NCBI RefSeq assembly: GCF_905397375.1
Contig: NZ_CAJPVG010000007.1
Span: 1 to 64,000, forward strand
Source of the DNA: Ralstonia mannitolilytica
GTDB taxonomy: Bacteria > Pseudomonadota > Gammaproteobacteria > Burkholderiales > Burkholderiaceae
Direction of reading: 5' to 3'
Length of the DNA: 64,000 bases
A program made the position numbers and the translations under genes. This document shows, in pieces, positions 15,482 through 27,259 of the stretch. The stretch's first letter is position 1. Every line of letters starts with the position of its first letter. The notes below the pieces were generated by a model. The model was not told where the DNA came from. It saw nothing but the letters and a program-made list of their open reading frames with translations, and made no database searches.

Positions 15482-16858
15482 TCAGCACTCCACGATGTTG
15501 ACCGCCAGGCCGCCGCGGGCCGTCTCCTTGTACTTGGTCTTCATGTCCGCGCCCGTTTCACGCATGGTCTTGATGACCGAATCGAGCGAGACATAGTGCG
15601 TGCCGTCTCCGCGCAACGCCATGCGCGCCGCGTTCACGGCCTTCACCGAGGCCATCGCATTGCGCTCGATGCACGGAATCTGCACCAGCCCGCCGACTGG
15701 GTCGCATGTCAGCCCCAGGTTGTGCTCCATGCCGATCTCCGCTGCGTTTTCGACCTGCGCAGGCGTGCCGCCCAGCACCGCTGCCAGCGCACCCGCCGCC
15801 ATCGAACACGCCACGCCGACCTCCCCCTGGCAGCCGACCTCCGCTCCCGAGATCGACGCGTTCATCTTGTACAGCATGCCGATCGCGCCGGCGGTGAGCA
15901 GAAAATCGACCACGCCGTTGTCGTTCGCGCCGGGCACGAAGCGGTCGTAGTAATGCAGCACGGCGGGGATGATGCCGGCGGCGCCGTTGGTCGGCGCCGT
16001 GACGACGCGCCCGCCCGCGGCGTTTTCTTCGTTCACGGCAATCGCATACAGGTTCACCCAGTCGATGACCGACAGCGGATCGGACAGCGTGCGCTCGGCC
16101 TGCACCGTGAGGCGTGAATACAGTTCGGCGGCGCGGCGACGCACGTGGAACGGGCCCGGCAGTTCGCCCTCGGTGCGGCAGCCGCGCGCCACGCACGCCT
16201 GCATCACGTGCCAGATGTTGAGCAAGCCGGCGCGCACTTCGGCTTCGGTGCGCCACGTCAGTTCGTTTTCGAGCATCAGGCGGGCGATGGACTTGCCCGT
16301 CGATTCGCACATCGCCAGCAATTCCTTGCCGCTGCGGAACGGATGCGGCAACTGGTCGTGCGCGGCCAGCACTTGCGTATTCGGCGCACCGGCCGTGACG
16401 ACAAAGCCGCCGCCCACCGACAGGTAGCGCGCCTCGCGCAGCCGCTCGCCGGCCGCATCGAAGGCATGGAACTTCATGCCGTTCGGGTGCTCGGCCATCG
16501 CCTCGCGGCGATAGAAGGCGATGTGCTCCTTCTCGGTAAAGCGCACCGCGTGACGGCCCAGCAGCGACAGCGACTGCGACGCGCGCAGCGCCGCCAGCTT
16601 GTCTTCGATGGTGTCGGGGTCGATGGTGTCCGGCGCCTCGCCCATCAGGCCGAGGATGACGCCGCGATCGGTGCCGTGGCCCTTGCCGGTGGCGCCGAGC
16701 GAGCCATACAGCTCGACGCGCACGCTGGCGACTTGCGGCATCAGGCCGTCGGCTTCGAGGCCGGAGGCGAACATCAGCGCGGCGCGCATCGGCCCGACGG
16801 TGTGCGAGCTGGACGGGCCGATGCCGATCTTGAAGAGGTCGAAAACAGAAACAGCCAT
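15482..16858 (-). CDS. sdaA: L-serine ammonia-lyase (L-serine dehydratase), [4Fe-4S] type
   Basis: A 458-aa single-chain enzyme that deaminates serine to pyruvate and ammonia. The N-terminal beta domain begins with SVFDLFKIGIGPSSSHT. The catalytic domain has the cluster-ligand cysteine region (GVACSM, GLTCDPVGG, QIPCIERN). It follows gcvP on the same strand after ~149 bp. This joins glycine cleavage, serine formation by SHMT elsewhere, and serine deamination into one catabolic route that the glycine riboswitch could control in part. Length is typical. Confidence 0.96.
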   Translation of the reverse strand: MAVSVFDLFKIGIGPSSSHTVGPMRAALMFASGLEADGLMPQVASVRVELYGSLGATGKGHGTDRGVILGLMGEAPDTIDPDTIEDKLAALRASQSLSLLGRHAVRFTEKEHIAFYRREAMAEHPNGMKFHAFDAAGERLREARYLSVGGGFVVTAGAPNTQVLAAHDQLPHPFRSGKELLAMCESTGKSIARLMLENELTWRTEAEVRAGLLNIWHVMQACVARGCRTEGELPGPFHVRRRAAELYSRLTVQAERTLSDPLSVIDWVNLYAIAVNEENAAGGRVVTAPTNGAAGIIPAVLHYYDRFVPGANDNGVVDFLLTAGAIGMLYKMNASISGAEVGCQGEVGVACSMAAGALAAVLGGTPAQVENAAEIGMEHNLGLTCDPVGGLVQIPCIERNAMASVKAVNAARMALRGDGTHYVSLDSVIKTMRETGADMKTKYKETARGGLAVNIVEC

Positions 16859-16932
16859 GGGGTCAGGCTCCGGGGGGCGTTTTGCAAAAGGGGCGAGTCG
16901 GCTTGTGGCCGCCCGCGCTCGGGTTGTTCAGA

Positions 16933-16968
16933 TGCAAACGGCCGCCCCGTGGTGCGAGGCGGCCGCCT
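16933..16968 (-). terminator. Possible terminator or attenuator after gcvP
   Basis: CGGCCGCC (16939-16946) pairs with GGCGGCCG (16958-16965) around an 11-nt loop, followed on the minus strand by TTTGCATC. It lies between gcvP and sdaA and could reduce read-through. Confidence 0.45.
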
Positions 16969-17007
16969 GAGGCGCGGCGCGATGGCAATCGCGCTGGGTC
17001 GCCGGCT

Positions 17008-19947
<2,940 letters not shown>

Positions 19948-20012
19948 GGCAAGGGCTCGAAATTCAGGCAAAAGCCGATGCGCGGGTCAGGCGCATCGGC
20001 TCGGGGTGCGGC

Positions 20013-20393
20013 TTAGGCGCGTTCGGCGGCGTACTTCTCTGCCGTCCACAGCGCGTTCACGTCATCGGCGTTGGCCGGCTTGATCTTGAAGAGCCACGCG
20101 GCGTACGCGTCGCCGTTGACGGATTCGGGCGAGCCGATCGCATCTTCGTTGCGGGCAACGATCTCGCCGGCAACCGGTGCGTAGATGTCCGAAGCGGCCT
20201 TGACCGACTCGACCACCGCAATCGCCTCGTCCTTGTTGACGCTGCGGCCGGCTTCCGGCAGATCCAGGAAGACGATGTCGCCCAGTGCGTCCTGCGCGTA
20301 GTCGGTGATGCCGATGGTCAGCGTGCCGTCGGCTTCAACGCGGATCCACTCGTCGTGTTCGGTGTACTTCAGATCGGCGGGGACGTTGCTCAT
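20013..20393 (-). CDS. gcvH: Glycine cleavage system H protein (lipoyl carrier)
   Basis: A 126-aa carrier that shuttles the aminomethyl intermediate between P, T and L proteins. The lipoylation site is Lys65 in VVESVKAASDIYAP, and the N-terminus (KYTEHDEWIRVE) is typical. An RBS-like GGAGAA precedes the ATG. It lies between gcvT (41 bp) and gcvP in the operon. Confidence 0.98.
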   Translation of the reverse strand: MSNVPADLKYTEHDEWIRVEADGTLTIGITDYAQDALGDIVFLDLPEAGRSVNKDEAIAVVESVKAASDIYAPVAGEIVARNEDAIGSPESVNGDAYAAWLFKIKPANADDVNALWTAEKYAAERA

Positions 20394-20434
20394 GAAAAGG
20401 TTCTCCGGAAGATGGGAATGGTGGGAATTCGGGT

Positions 20435-21562
20435 TCAGCTGACCAGCGCCTTGCCATTGCGCACGAACGGCAGTTTAACCACTGTCGCGGTCAGCTTGCG
20501 GTCGCGGATTTCGACCTGCACGTCGGTGCCCAGGGCCACGCTCTTCGGCAGGCGCGCCAGTGCGATCGATTGCGACAGGCTCGGACTGAACGTGCCGCTG
20601 GTGATTTCGCCGTCACCGACGGGCGTGATGACCTTCTGGTGGGCGCGCAGCACGCCGCCCTTGTCGCGCAGGATCAGGCCGACGAACTGTTCGCGCTGAC
20701 CGCCGGCCAGCAGTGCGGCCTTGCCAGTGAAGTCGCGTTCGCTTTGCAGGTCGACCGTCCAGGCCAGGCCGGCGTCCAGCGGCGAGACGTGCTCGTCCAT
20801 GTCCTGGCCGTAGAGGTTCATGCCGGCTTCCAGGCGCAGCGTGTCGCGTGCGCCCAGGCCTGCCGGGCGCACGCCGGCCTGCAGCAGGCGCTCCCACACG
20901 CCGGCGATCTGCGCGGCGGGCACGACCAGTTCGAAGCCGTCTTCGCCGGTATAGCCGGTGCGCGCGACCATGATCTCGCCCACGTGTTCCACGGTGACGA
21001 ACCCTGCGTTGAAAGGCTTGAGCGCGTCGCCCACCGCCTGCGTGCCGGGCAGTGCCGCGTATGTCCGGGCGCGGGCGTTCGGGCCCTGCACCGCCAGGAT
21101 GCCCAGCGGCTCGGGGCCCGCGTTGTTGTCGGAGCGGCGCGGCGTGATCGTCACACCGGTACCGGCGGCATTGTTCTGCGCGACGATCCACTCGAGGTCG
21201 GTCGGCGCGGTGCCGGCGTTGACCACCAGGCGGAACCAGTCTTCACGGAAGAAATAGACGATCAGGTCGTCGATCACGCCGCCCTTGGCGTTCAGCATGC
21301 AGCTGTAGAGCGCCTTGCCGGGCGTCTGGAGCTTGTCGACGTTGTTGGCCAGCAGCCCACGCAGGAAGTCGCGCACGCGCGGCCCCGTGAGGTCGACCAC
21401 GCACATGTGCGAAACGTCGAAGACGCCGGCGTCCTGCCGCACGGCGTGGTGTTCTTCGATCTGGGAGCCGTAGTTGACGGGCATGTCCCAGCCGCCGAAG
21501 TCGACCATGCGGGCGCCCAGCGAGCGGTGGATGGCATTGAGCGGCGTGTGTTGGAGCGTCAT
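20435..21562 (-). CDS. gcvT: Aminomethyltransferase, glycine cleavage T protein
   Basis: A 375-aa folate enzyme that releases ammonia and transfers methylene to tetrahydrofolate. Family signatures include MVDFGGWDMPVNYGSQ, GVFDVSHM, NVDKLQTPGKALYS and RTGYTGEDGFE. It is the first gene of the operon, preceded by a ~130-bp leader downstream of the tandem glycine riboswitch. Length is typical. The third subunit partner, lipoamide dehydrogenase (L protein), is not in the window and is usually shared with other complexes. Confidence 0.97.
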   Translation of the reverse strand: MTLQHTPLNAIHRSLGARMVDFGGWDMPVNYGSQIEEHHAVRQDAGVFDVSHMCVVDLTGPRVRDFLRGLLANNVDKLQTPGKALYSCMLNAKGGVIDDLIVYFFREDWFRLVVNAGTAPTDLEWIVAQNNAAGTGVTITPRRSDNNAGPEPLGILAVQGPNARARTYAALPGTQAVGDALKPFNAGFVTVEHVGEIMVARTGYTGEDGFELVVPAAQIAGVWERLLQAGVRPAGLGARDTLRLEAGMNLYGQDMDEHVSPLDAGLAWTVDLQSERDFTGKAALLAGGQREQFVGLILRDKGGVLRAHQKVITPVGDGEITSGTFSPSLSQSIALARLPKSVALGTDVQVEIRDRKLTATVVKLPFVRNGKALVS

Positions 21563-21694
21563 GGAGTCTCTCGGCTTGAGGCGCCGCCGGTGTGGCTGAG
21601 GGCGCGGCGCATGGATCGGAACCAGAAAAGCAAAAAGGCCACCCGCGCAGCCTGATGCCCCATGGTGACGCCATGAAGATCAACAAGCTGCGCA

Positions 21695-21925
21695 GATGGC
21701 CCCTCTGTCCTTGGTACCTGAGAGATTGCGAAGCGGTGCGCATAGCGGTGCGCGCCGTTCGTGAGCCCCTTCGGTGGGCGCCCGCAGTGGTCGTGCGGCG
21801 CCAGCTCTCCAGAGTGCGGTCGGACGCATGTCCGCCGATCCGCCCGGTCCTGGATGCCTGAGAGTTTTCGGGTGCTACCCCTTCGGCGGCGCCTTGCCGT
21901 GTACGGCGGGCACGCTCTCCCGGAT
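21695..21925 (-). promoter_or_regulatory. Tandem glycine riboswitch upstream of gcvT
   Basis: Read on the minus strand, two glycine aptamers follow one another. The first runs from GGGAGAGC (~21920) through CGAAGGGGTAGCACCC to AACTCTCAGG (~21860). The second starts at GGAGAGC (~21813), continues through CGAAGGGGCTCACG and AATCTCTCAGGTACC, and ends in AGAGGGG (~21699). These paired GGAGAG / GAAGGG / CTCTCAGG blocks are the family signature. Glycine binding is expected to turn on gcvTHP. Aptamer ends are approximate. Confidence 0.93.
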
Positions 21926-22020
21926 GGATGGGCGGAATTTACGGAAGGGGGATGGGATTGTCAATTGGGGTGGACTTGGCGGTCTCGGGTGGTGGGGAGG
22001 GCTGGATTTTTTGTGCTTGT

Positions 22021-22229
22021 GGTGCATCCCTTGTTTCATCCCTGCCGGGGCTGACTCACTTTCGTTGGTCTTGCCCAAAGAAAGTAAGCAAAGAAATGCG
22101 CGCCCGAGATGGCGAAAGACTCCTTCAATTTCCGTAACCGGGCGGAGACGGGGAAAACTCGCTGCGCTCAGACAGTTCCCCGCCTTTTTTCCGCCCGCTT
22201 ACGAAAATTGAAGGCGCCATCTAGGGCAG
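22021..22229 (+). repeat. Hairpin repeat element, copy 1 (single half-element)
   Basis: Starts with GGTGCATCCCTTGTTTCATC, then GACTCACTTTC..., CAAAGAAAGTAAGCAAAGAAA and CGCGCCCGAGATGGCG. A long hairpin follows (22108-22221), with loop AACTCGCTGCGCTCAGACAG (~22156-22175), ending CGCCATCTAGGGCA. The outer stem has CTTCAATTT / AAATTGAAG, where other copies have CTTGAATTT / AAATTCAAG, so the paired bases are swapped together. The bulge patch (22116-22121) is AAGACT. A separate GC-rich hairpin GGCCACAC...GTGTGGCC follows at 22253-22297. It lies between the 3' end of the secreted-protein gene and the glycine riboswitch. Confidence 0.85.
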
Positions 22230-22328
22230 GAACGTCAAAGACGAAAGACAACGGCCACACCGTCGGGGCGCGGGCGGGAGCGCCTTGTGGTGTGGCCGGA
22301 GTGCGGGTGTGGCTGGTCTTGCTTTGAC

Positions 22329-22655
22329 TTACTTGCCGATTTGGCGGCTGACCTGGTTTTCCTGCTGGTTCAGCGTGCGCTGTTCCTGTTTGGTGATGTG
22401 CCCACCGTTTTGGGCGGCCATGTCGCGCTCTTCCTGGCGAATCTGGCGGTCTTCCTTGTGCAGCTGGCGCGCCTGGCTCTTGGTGATTTCGCCTTCCTTC
22501 ACTTCGTTGTGGATGCGCTTGTTCTGGTTGGCGAGGCGGTGGTTGACCTCGGCGCGGCGCGGGTGGTCCTTTTGCCATTGCGTCTGGGCGAAGGCGCCGG
22601 TGGTGGCAGACAGGGCGACGGCGCTGATGGCCAGGGCTTTGACGATGCGGTTCAT
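22329..22655 (-). CDS. Small secreted Gln/Lys/Glu-rich helical protein, unknown function
   Basis: A 108-aa protein with a signal peptide (MNRIVKALAISAVALSA... cleaved near AFAQ, residue ~23). The mature part is very polar, rich in Q, N, H, K, R and E, and probably all-helical, with repeating segments such as NHRLANQNKRI, ARQLHKEDRQIRQEE and QRTLNQQENQVSRQI. The ATG is preceded by GGAGGAAAAACC, a strong RBS. I do not know a function; similar periplasmic proteins exist in related genera by recollection. It is a single-gene unit whose 3' side abuts repeat copy 1. Confidence 0.8.
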   Translation of the reverse strand: MNRIVKALAISAVALSATTGAFAQTQWQKDHPRRAEVNHRLANQNKRIHNEVKEGEITKSQARQLHKEDRQIRQEERDMAAQNGGHITKQEQRTLNQQENQVSRQIGK

Positions 22656-22927
22656 GGTTTTTCCTCCGGTGGGCGGCCGACCGATTCAGCCGCTGTCCTG
22701 TCCATAACGGCGTGCCGCGCAGGCTCGCTTACCCCGTTCGTGTAACGGTGCGTAAGCGGTGTAACGCCCTTGCGAAAAGCGAGGGGCGCAAACGCGTGCG
22801 GTGCGGTATTGGGCACCTCCGCAGGTGCCCTGCAACAGCCCCCTCGTCGGCTCAATCGATGCAAAAGCGCCGTGCTACCATCGCCCTCCGCTGTCGTTCC
22901 CGCCTGCTTTTTCTTCCGCCTGTCCCC

Positions 22928-25048
22928 ATGTCTTCCGGTCTTGCCCACGGGCTCAACGCAGCCCAATCCGAAGCTGTGCACTACCTCGACGGCCCCTGCC
23001 TCGTGCTGGCGGGAGCGGGTTCGGGCAAGACGCGTGTGATCACGCAGAAGATCGCGCACCTGATCCTCGACAAGGGCTTCGAGCCCAAGCACATCGCCGC
23101 CGTCACGTTTACCAACAAGGCAGCCAAGGAAATGCAGGAGCGCGTGGCCAAGCTGATGGAGGGCCAGACGCGCGCAGACGGCAAGCGCATCCCCATCAAG
23201 CAGCTGACCGTCTGTACGTTCCACTCGCTGGGCGTACAGATCCTGCGGGCGGAAGCCGAGCATGTCGGCCTCAAGCCACGTTTCTCGATCATGGATTCCG
23301 ACGATTGCTTCGGCATGATCCAGGAGCAGCTCGCGACCACCGACAAGCAGTTGATCCGCCGCGTGCAGAGCACGATCTCGCTGTGGAAGAACGGTCTCGT
23401 CGATCCGGACACGGCGATTGCCGAGGCGCTCGCCAACAACAACGTCGACGACCACCAGGCCGCGCTCGTCTACCGCAACTACGTGGCGACGCTGCATGCA
23501 TATCAGGCGGTGGATTTTGACGACCTGATCCGCATTCCCGCCGAGCTGTTCGCGCGCAATGAAGAGGTACGCCTGAAGTGGCAGAACCGCCTGCGCTACT
23601 TCCTCGTTGATGAATATCAGGACACCAACGCCTGCCAGTATCAGCTGCTGAAGCTGCTGGCGGGCGGCTCGCACCTGCGTGCGCCGGCCTTCACGGCGGT
23701 GGGCGACGACGACCAGGCCATCTACGGCTGGCGCGGCGCCACGCTCGACAACCTCAAGCTGCTGCAGACCGATTTTCCGAACCTGAAGGTGATCAAGCTG
23801 GAGCAGAACTACCGCTCCACGGTGCGCATCCTGAACGCCGCCAACGCGGTCATCGCGCAGAACCCGAAGCTGTTCGAGAAGACGCTGTGGAGCGAGCACG
23901 GCATGGGCGACCCCATCACCGTGACCAGCGCCAATGACGAGGAGCACGAAGCCGAGAGCGTCGTCTTCAAGCTGTCCGCCCACAAGTTCGAGCGTCGTGC
24001 GCAGTTTCGCGATTACGCGATCCTGTATCGCGGCAACTTCCAGGCGCGCCTGTTCGAGCAGATCCTGCGGCGCGAACGCATTCCGTATGTGCTCTCGGGC
24101 GGGCAGAGCTTTTTCGACAAGGCCGAGATCAAGGATCTGTGCGCCTATCTGCGGCTGATTGCCAATGCGGATGACGACCCCGCGTTCATCCGCGCCATCA
24201 CCACGCCCAAGCGGGGCGTGGGCAATGCGACGCTGGAAGTGCTGGGCGCATTCGCGGGGCAGGCCAAGGTGTCGCTGTTCGAGGCGGCAATGATGGGCGG
24301 CATCGAAGCGCAACTCGCGCCGCGCCAGCTGGAGCCGCTGCGGGTGTTCTGCGAGTTCATCGTGCGGCTCTCGGACCGCGCCGCCAGGGAGCCCGCCGCC
24401 ACGCTGCTCGACGAGATGATGGAAGGCATCCACTACGAGGCCTACCTGTACGACACCTACGACGAGCGCCAGGCGCAGAACAAGTGGACCAACGTGCTGG
24501 AGTTTCTCGACTGGCTCAAGCGCAAGGGCACCAAGCCGGAGAAGGATGACGACGAAGAAGCCACCGGTTTCGACAACGCCGATGGCCTGATGGACGCCGG
24601 TAAAAACCTGCTGGAACTCACGCAGACCATCGCGCTGATCAGCATGCTCGAAGGCAAGGAAGAAGACCCGGATGCGGTGCGCCTGTCCACGCTGCACGCC
24701 AGCAAGGGGCTCGAATATCCGCACGTGTTTCTGGTGGGTGTGGAGGAAGGCATCCTGCCGCATTGTCGCGAAGACGACGATCTGACGGACGAGAAGATCG
24801 AAGAAGAGCGGCGGTTGATGTATGTGGGGATCACGCGGGCGCAGCGCAGCCTGCATATCAGCTGGTGCAAGAAGCGCAAGCGGGCGCGGGAGACGGTGGT
24901 GTGCGAGCCGTCGCGCTATATCGCGGAGATGAAGCTTGGGGAGGATGCCGGGCCGACGCCGGAGGACACGATGCCAGCGATGTCGCCGAAGGATCGGTTG
25001 GGGGCGTTGAAGGGGTTGTTGGCGGCTAAGAAGACTGTGGTTTCGTGA
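22928..25048 (+). CDS. rep: ATP-dependent DNA helicase Rep (UvrD/Rep superfamily I)
   Basis: A 706-aa 3'-5' helicase that helps the replisome through protein-DNA blocks. Walker A GAGSGKT lies at residues 29-35. Further SF1A motifs are VTFTNKAAKEM (Ia), DEYQDTN (II), GDDDQAIYGWRGA (III), LEQNYRST (IV), LSTLHASKGLEYPHVFL (V) and RRLMYVGITRAQ (VI). The start at 22928 (MSSGLAHGLN) puts the Q-motif region LNAAQSEAV at the N-terminus; the open frame extends 72 codons upstream without homology-like sequence. Rep rather than UvrD is inferred from length and overall look. Repeat copy 2 begins about 30 bp after the stop. Confidence 0.92.
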   Translation: MSSGLAHGLNAAQSEAVHYLDGPCLVLAGAGSGKTRVITQKIAHLILDKGFEPKHIAAVTFTNKAAKEMQERVAKLMEGQTRADGKRIPIKQLTVCTFHSLGVQILRAEAEHVGLKPRFSIMDSDDCFGMIQEQLATTDKQLIRRVQSTISLWKNGLVDPDTAIAEALANNNVDDHQAALVYRNYVATLHAYQAVDFDDLIRIPAELFARNEEVRLKWQNRLRYFLVDEYQDTNACQYQLLKLLAGGSHLRAPAFTAVGDDDQAIYGWRGATLDNLKLLQTDFPNLKVIKLEQNYRSTVRILNAANAVIAQNPKLFEKTLWSEHGMGDPITVTSANDEEHEAESVVFKLSAHKFERRAQFRDYAILYRGNFQARLFEQILRRERIPYVLSGGQSFFDKAEIKDLCAYLRLIANADDDPAFIRAITTPKRGVGNATLEVLGAFAGQAKVSLFEAAMMGGIEAQLAPRQLEPLRVFCEFIVRLSDRAAREPAATLLDEMMEGIHYEAYLYDTYDERQAQNKWTNVLEFLDWLKRKGTKPEKDDDEEATGFDNADGLMDAGKNLLELTQTIALISMLEGKEEDPDAVRLSTLHASKGLEYPHVFLVGVEEGILPHCREDDDLTDEKIEEERRLMYVGITRAQRSLHISWCKKRKRARETVVCEPSRYIAEMKLGEDAGPTPEDTMPAMSPKDRLGALKGLLAAKKTVVS

Positions 25049-25078
25049 TTGGGTTTTGGGTTTTGGGTTTTGCCTTGG

Positions 25079-25593
25079 TGGTCCATCTGTGTTTCGTACC
25101 CTGCCGGGCACGACTCACTTTTCTTTGTCTTGCCAAAGAAAAGTAAGCAAAAGAAAGGCGCGCCCGAGATGGCGACCCATCCCTTGAATTTGCGTAACCG
25201 GGCGGAGGTGGGGGAAAACTCGCTGCGCTCAGACAGTTCCCCACCTTTTTCCCGCCCGCTTACGAAAATTCAAGGCGCCATCAAGGGCTCAACGTCAAAA
25301 GAAAAAGGCCAACCCATCGTGCGGTTGGCCTTTTCGTTCGGACTGGCGCCCAGGCGGTGTGGCTTTTGTCCTTTGACTTTCCCTGCCCTAGATGGCGCCT
25401 TGAATTTCTGTTGCAGGGAGGAAAAAGGAAGGGAAACTGTCTGAGCGAAGCGAGTTTTTCCCTTCCCCTCCCTGCGACAGAAATTCAAGGAATGGGTCGC
25501 CATCTCGGGCGCGCATTTCTTTGCTTACTTTCTTTGGGCAAGACCAAAGAAAGTGAGTCAGCCCCGGCAGGGGATGAAACAAGGGATGCACCA
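25079..25593. repeat. Hairpin repeat element, copy 2 (composite of two inverted halves)
   Basis: The left half (25079-25290) contains a hairpin at 25168-25282. The right half (25385-25593), in inverse orientation, contains a hairpin at 25391-25504. Both ends carry the inverted CTGCCGGG...GACTCACTTTCTTTG terminus. The bulge patches differ: CCCATC on the left (25176-25181) and, read in the same sense, CCCATT on the right (25491-25496). Loops are AACTCGCTGCGCTCAGACAG and its inverse. The spacer (25283-25390) holds a strong terminator-like hairpin. The element fills most of the rep-hemN intergenic region. Confidence 0.85.
25303..25334. terminator. Bidirectional rho-independent terminator inside repeat copy 2
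   Basis: AAAAGGCCAACC (25303-25314) pairs perfectly with GGTTGGCCTTTT (25323-25334) across an 8-nt loop, with A-run and T-run on opposite sides. It is well placed to end rep transcripts. Confidence 0.85.
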
Positions 25594-25698
25594 ACAATCC
25601 AGAACTCAAAAAAAACACCCATCAACGCCCAGCCCCGTTGTGCCGCCGTGACGCCACGCGTGCAGTACACAACGCTTTGGAACCCGCATTGACCGACG

Positions 25699-25712
25699 TT
25701 GACACACATCAA
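25699..25712 (+). promoter_or_regulatory. FNR/Anr-type box upstream of hemN
   Basis: TTGACACACATCAA matches the FNR consensus TTGAT-N4-ATCAA at 9 of 10 defined positions. It is centred ~62 bp before the hemN start. Anaerobic activation of hemN by FNR-type regulators is well known in proteobacteria, so the site is probably functional. Confidence 0.7.
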
Positions 25713-25767
25713 CCCGACACTCACATCGCGGTTTTAGGATGACCTATCGCCCCACTAGAACCGCCCC

Positions 25768-27252
25768 ATGTTTCCGTTCGCCAAGCCGGCCGATCCTCCG
25801 TCCGCCGCCAACGACAGCGCTTTCCGCTGGTCGGCTCCCCAGGTGCGCGCGCTCGCGCAGCGTTTTGATACGCACGGCCCGCGCTATACCTCGTATCCGA
25901 CGGCTGACCGCTTTCACAACCAGTTTGGTAACGCCGATTACCTCGACGCCTTGCACCGCCGCGCCGCGATCGCGCCTGCGCTGCACGCGCCGCTGTCGCT
26001 GTACATGCACCTGCCGTTTTGCGCGAACCTCTGCTACTACTGCGGCTGCAACAAGGTCATCACGAAGGACCGCTCGCGCAGTGCACGCTATGTTGAAACG
26101 CTCGCGCGTGAGATGGCCATGGTGGCCAACCAGATCGGCCCACTGCGCCGCGTGACGCAATTGCACTGGGGCGGCGGCACGCCCACGTTCCTCGCGCACG
26201 ACGAGATGCGCGCCGTGATGGCCGCGACGCGCGAGCATTTTGCGCTGATGGGCGACGCCGAAATCTCCGTCGAACTCGACCCGCGCCACGCCGACGACGC
26301 CACGCTCGAAGTCCTGGCCGAGATCGGCTTCAATCGCGCAAGCCTGGGCATTCAAGACTTCGACCCCGAGGTGCAGCGCGCCGTGCACCGCACGCAGAGC
26401 GTGGAAGAGACGCGCCGCGTGGTCGACACCGCGCGCCGGCTCGGCTTCGAGTCGATCAGCTTCGACCTGATCTACGGCTTGCCGCATCAACGCACCGAGA
26501 CCTTCAACGCCACGCTCGATCGCGTGCTGGAGATGGCGCCCGACCGGCTGTCCGTCTACAGCTACGCGCATCTGCCGCACCTGTTCAAGCCGCAGCGCCG
26601 CATCGATCTGCTCGCGCTGCCGACCGCCGACGAAAAACTCGATTTGCTGGCGATGACGGTGGAGCGCCTCGTCGCCGAGGGTTATGTCTACATCGGCATG
26701 GACCACTTCGCTCGGCCTGACGATGCGCTTGCCATCGCGCAGCGTGAAGGGCGGCTGCAGCGCAATTTCCAGGGCTATTCCACGCACGCCGATTGCGACA
26801 TGCTGGCGTTTGGCGTGTCCGCCATCAGCCGCGTGGGCGATGTGTATGCGCAGAACGAAAAGGATCTCGACGCGTACTACGCGCGCATCGATGCCGGCGA
26901 ACTGGCCGTGCTGCGCGGCATGTCGCTCACGCCGGACGACCACGTGCGCCGTGCGCTGATCGGCGAGCTGATGTGCGGATTTGAACTGAACATGCGCACC
27001 TTCGGCGCGCGCCACGGGCTGGACTTCAAGCGCACCTTCGCAGATGAGCTGCGGGAGCTGGCGCCGCTGGAGGAAGCCGGGCTGGTGCGGGTGGGGGACG
27101 AACGCATCGTCATCACGCCGCAAGGGCGGCTGCTCGTGCGCCGCATCGCGATGGTCTTCGATTCGCACCTGCGCCAGGCGGGCACGGAGCGTGCGGTGGA
27201 AGCCGGGGGCAAGCCCGTCGGCTTCGTTCCGCGCTACTCCAAGGTGGTCTGA
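25768..27252 (+). CDS. hemN: Oxygen-independent coproporphyrinogen III oxidase (radical SAM)
   Basis: A 494-aa cytoplasmic enzyme that decarboxylates coproporphyrinogen III to protoporphyrinogen IX without oxygen. The radical-SAM cluster site is in FCANLCYYCGCNK, with Cys85, Cys89 and Cys92 as ligands and Cys94 also conserved in HemN. The SAM-binding stretch WGGGTPTFL and the C-terminal HemN domain with FQGYSTHADCD are present. Length distinguishes it from the shorter HemW. An FNR box lies upstream, fitting anaerobic haem synthesis. It converges on pyk with 7 bp between the stops. Confidence 0.96.
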   Translation: MFPFAKPADPPSAANDSAFRWSAPQVRALAQRFDTHGPRYTSYPTADRFHNQFGNADYLDALHRRAAIAPALHAPLSLYMHLPFCANLCYYCGCNKVITKDRSRSARYVETLAREMAMVANQIGPLRRVTQLHWGGGTPTFLAHDEMRAVMAATREHFALMGDAEISVELDPRHADDATLEVLAEIGFNRASLGIQDFDPEVQRAVHRTQSVEETRRVVDTARRLGFESISFDLIYGLPHQRTETFNATLDRVLEMAPDRLSVYSYAHLPHLFKPQRRIDLLALPTADEKLDLLAMTVERLVAEGYVYIGMDHFARPDDALAIAQREGRLQRNFQGYSTHADCDMLAFGVSAISRVGDVYAQNEKDLDAYYARIDAGELAVLRGMSLTPDDHVRRALIGELMCGFELNMRTFGARHGLDFKRTFADELRELAPLEEAGLVRVGDERIVITPQGRLLVRRIAMVFDSHLRQAGTERAVEAGGKPVGFVPRYSKVV

Positions 27253-27259
27253 CGCAGCG

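Noticed and set aside
25079..25593. Insertion sequence with transposase
   Set aside because: Open frames in the elements are short, overlap hairpin arms, and show no transposase motifs. No target-site duplication was recognised, so they are listed as repeats.
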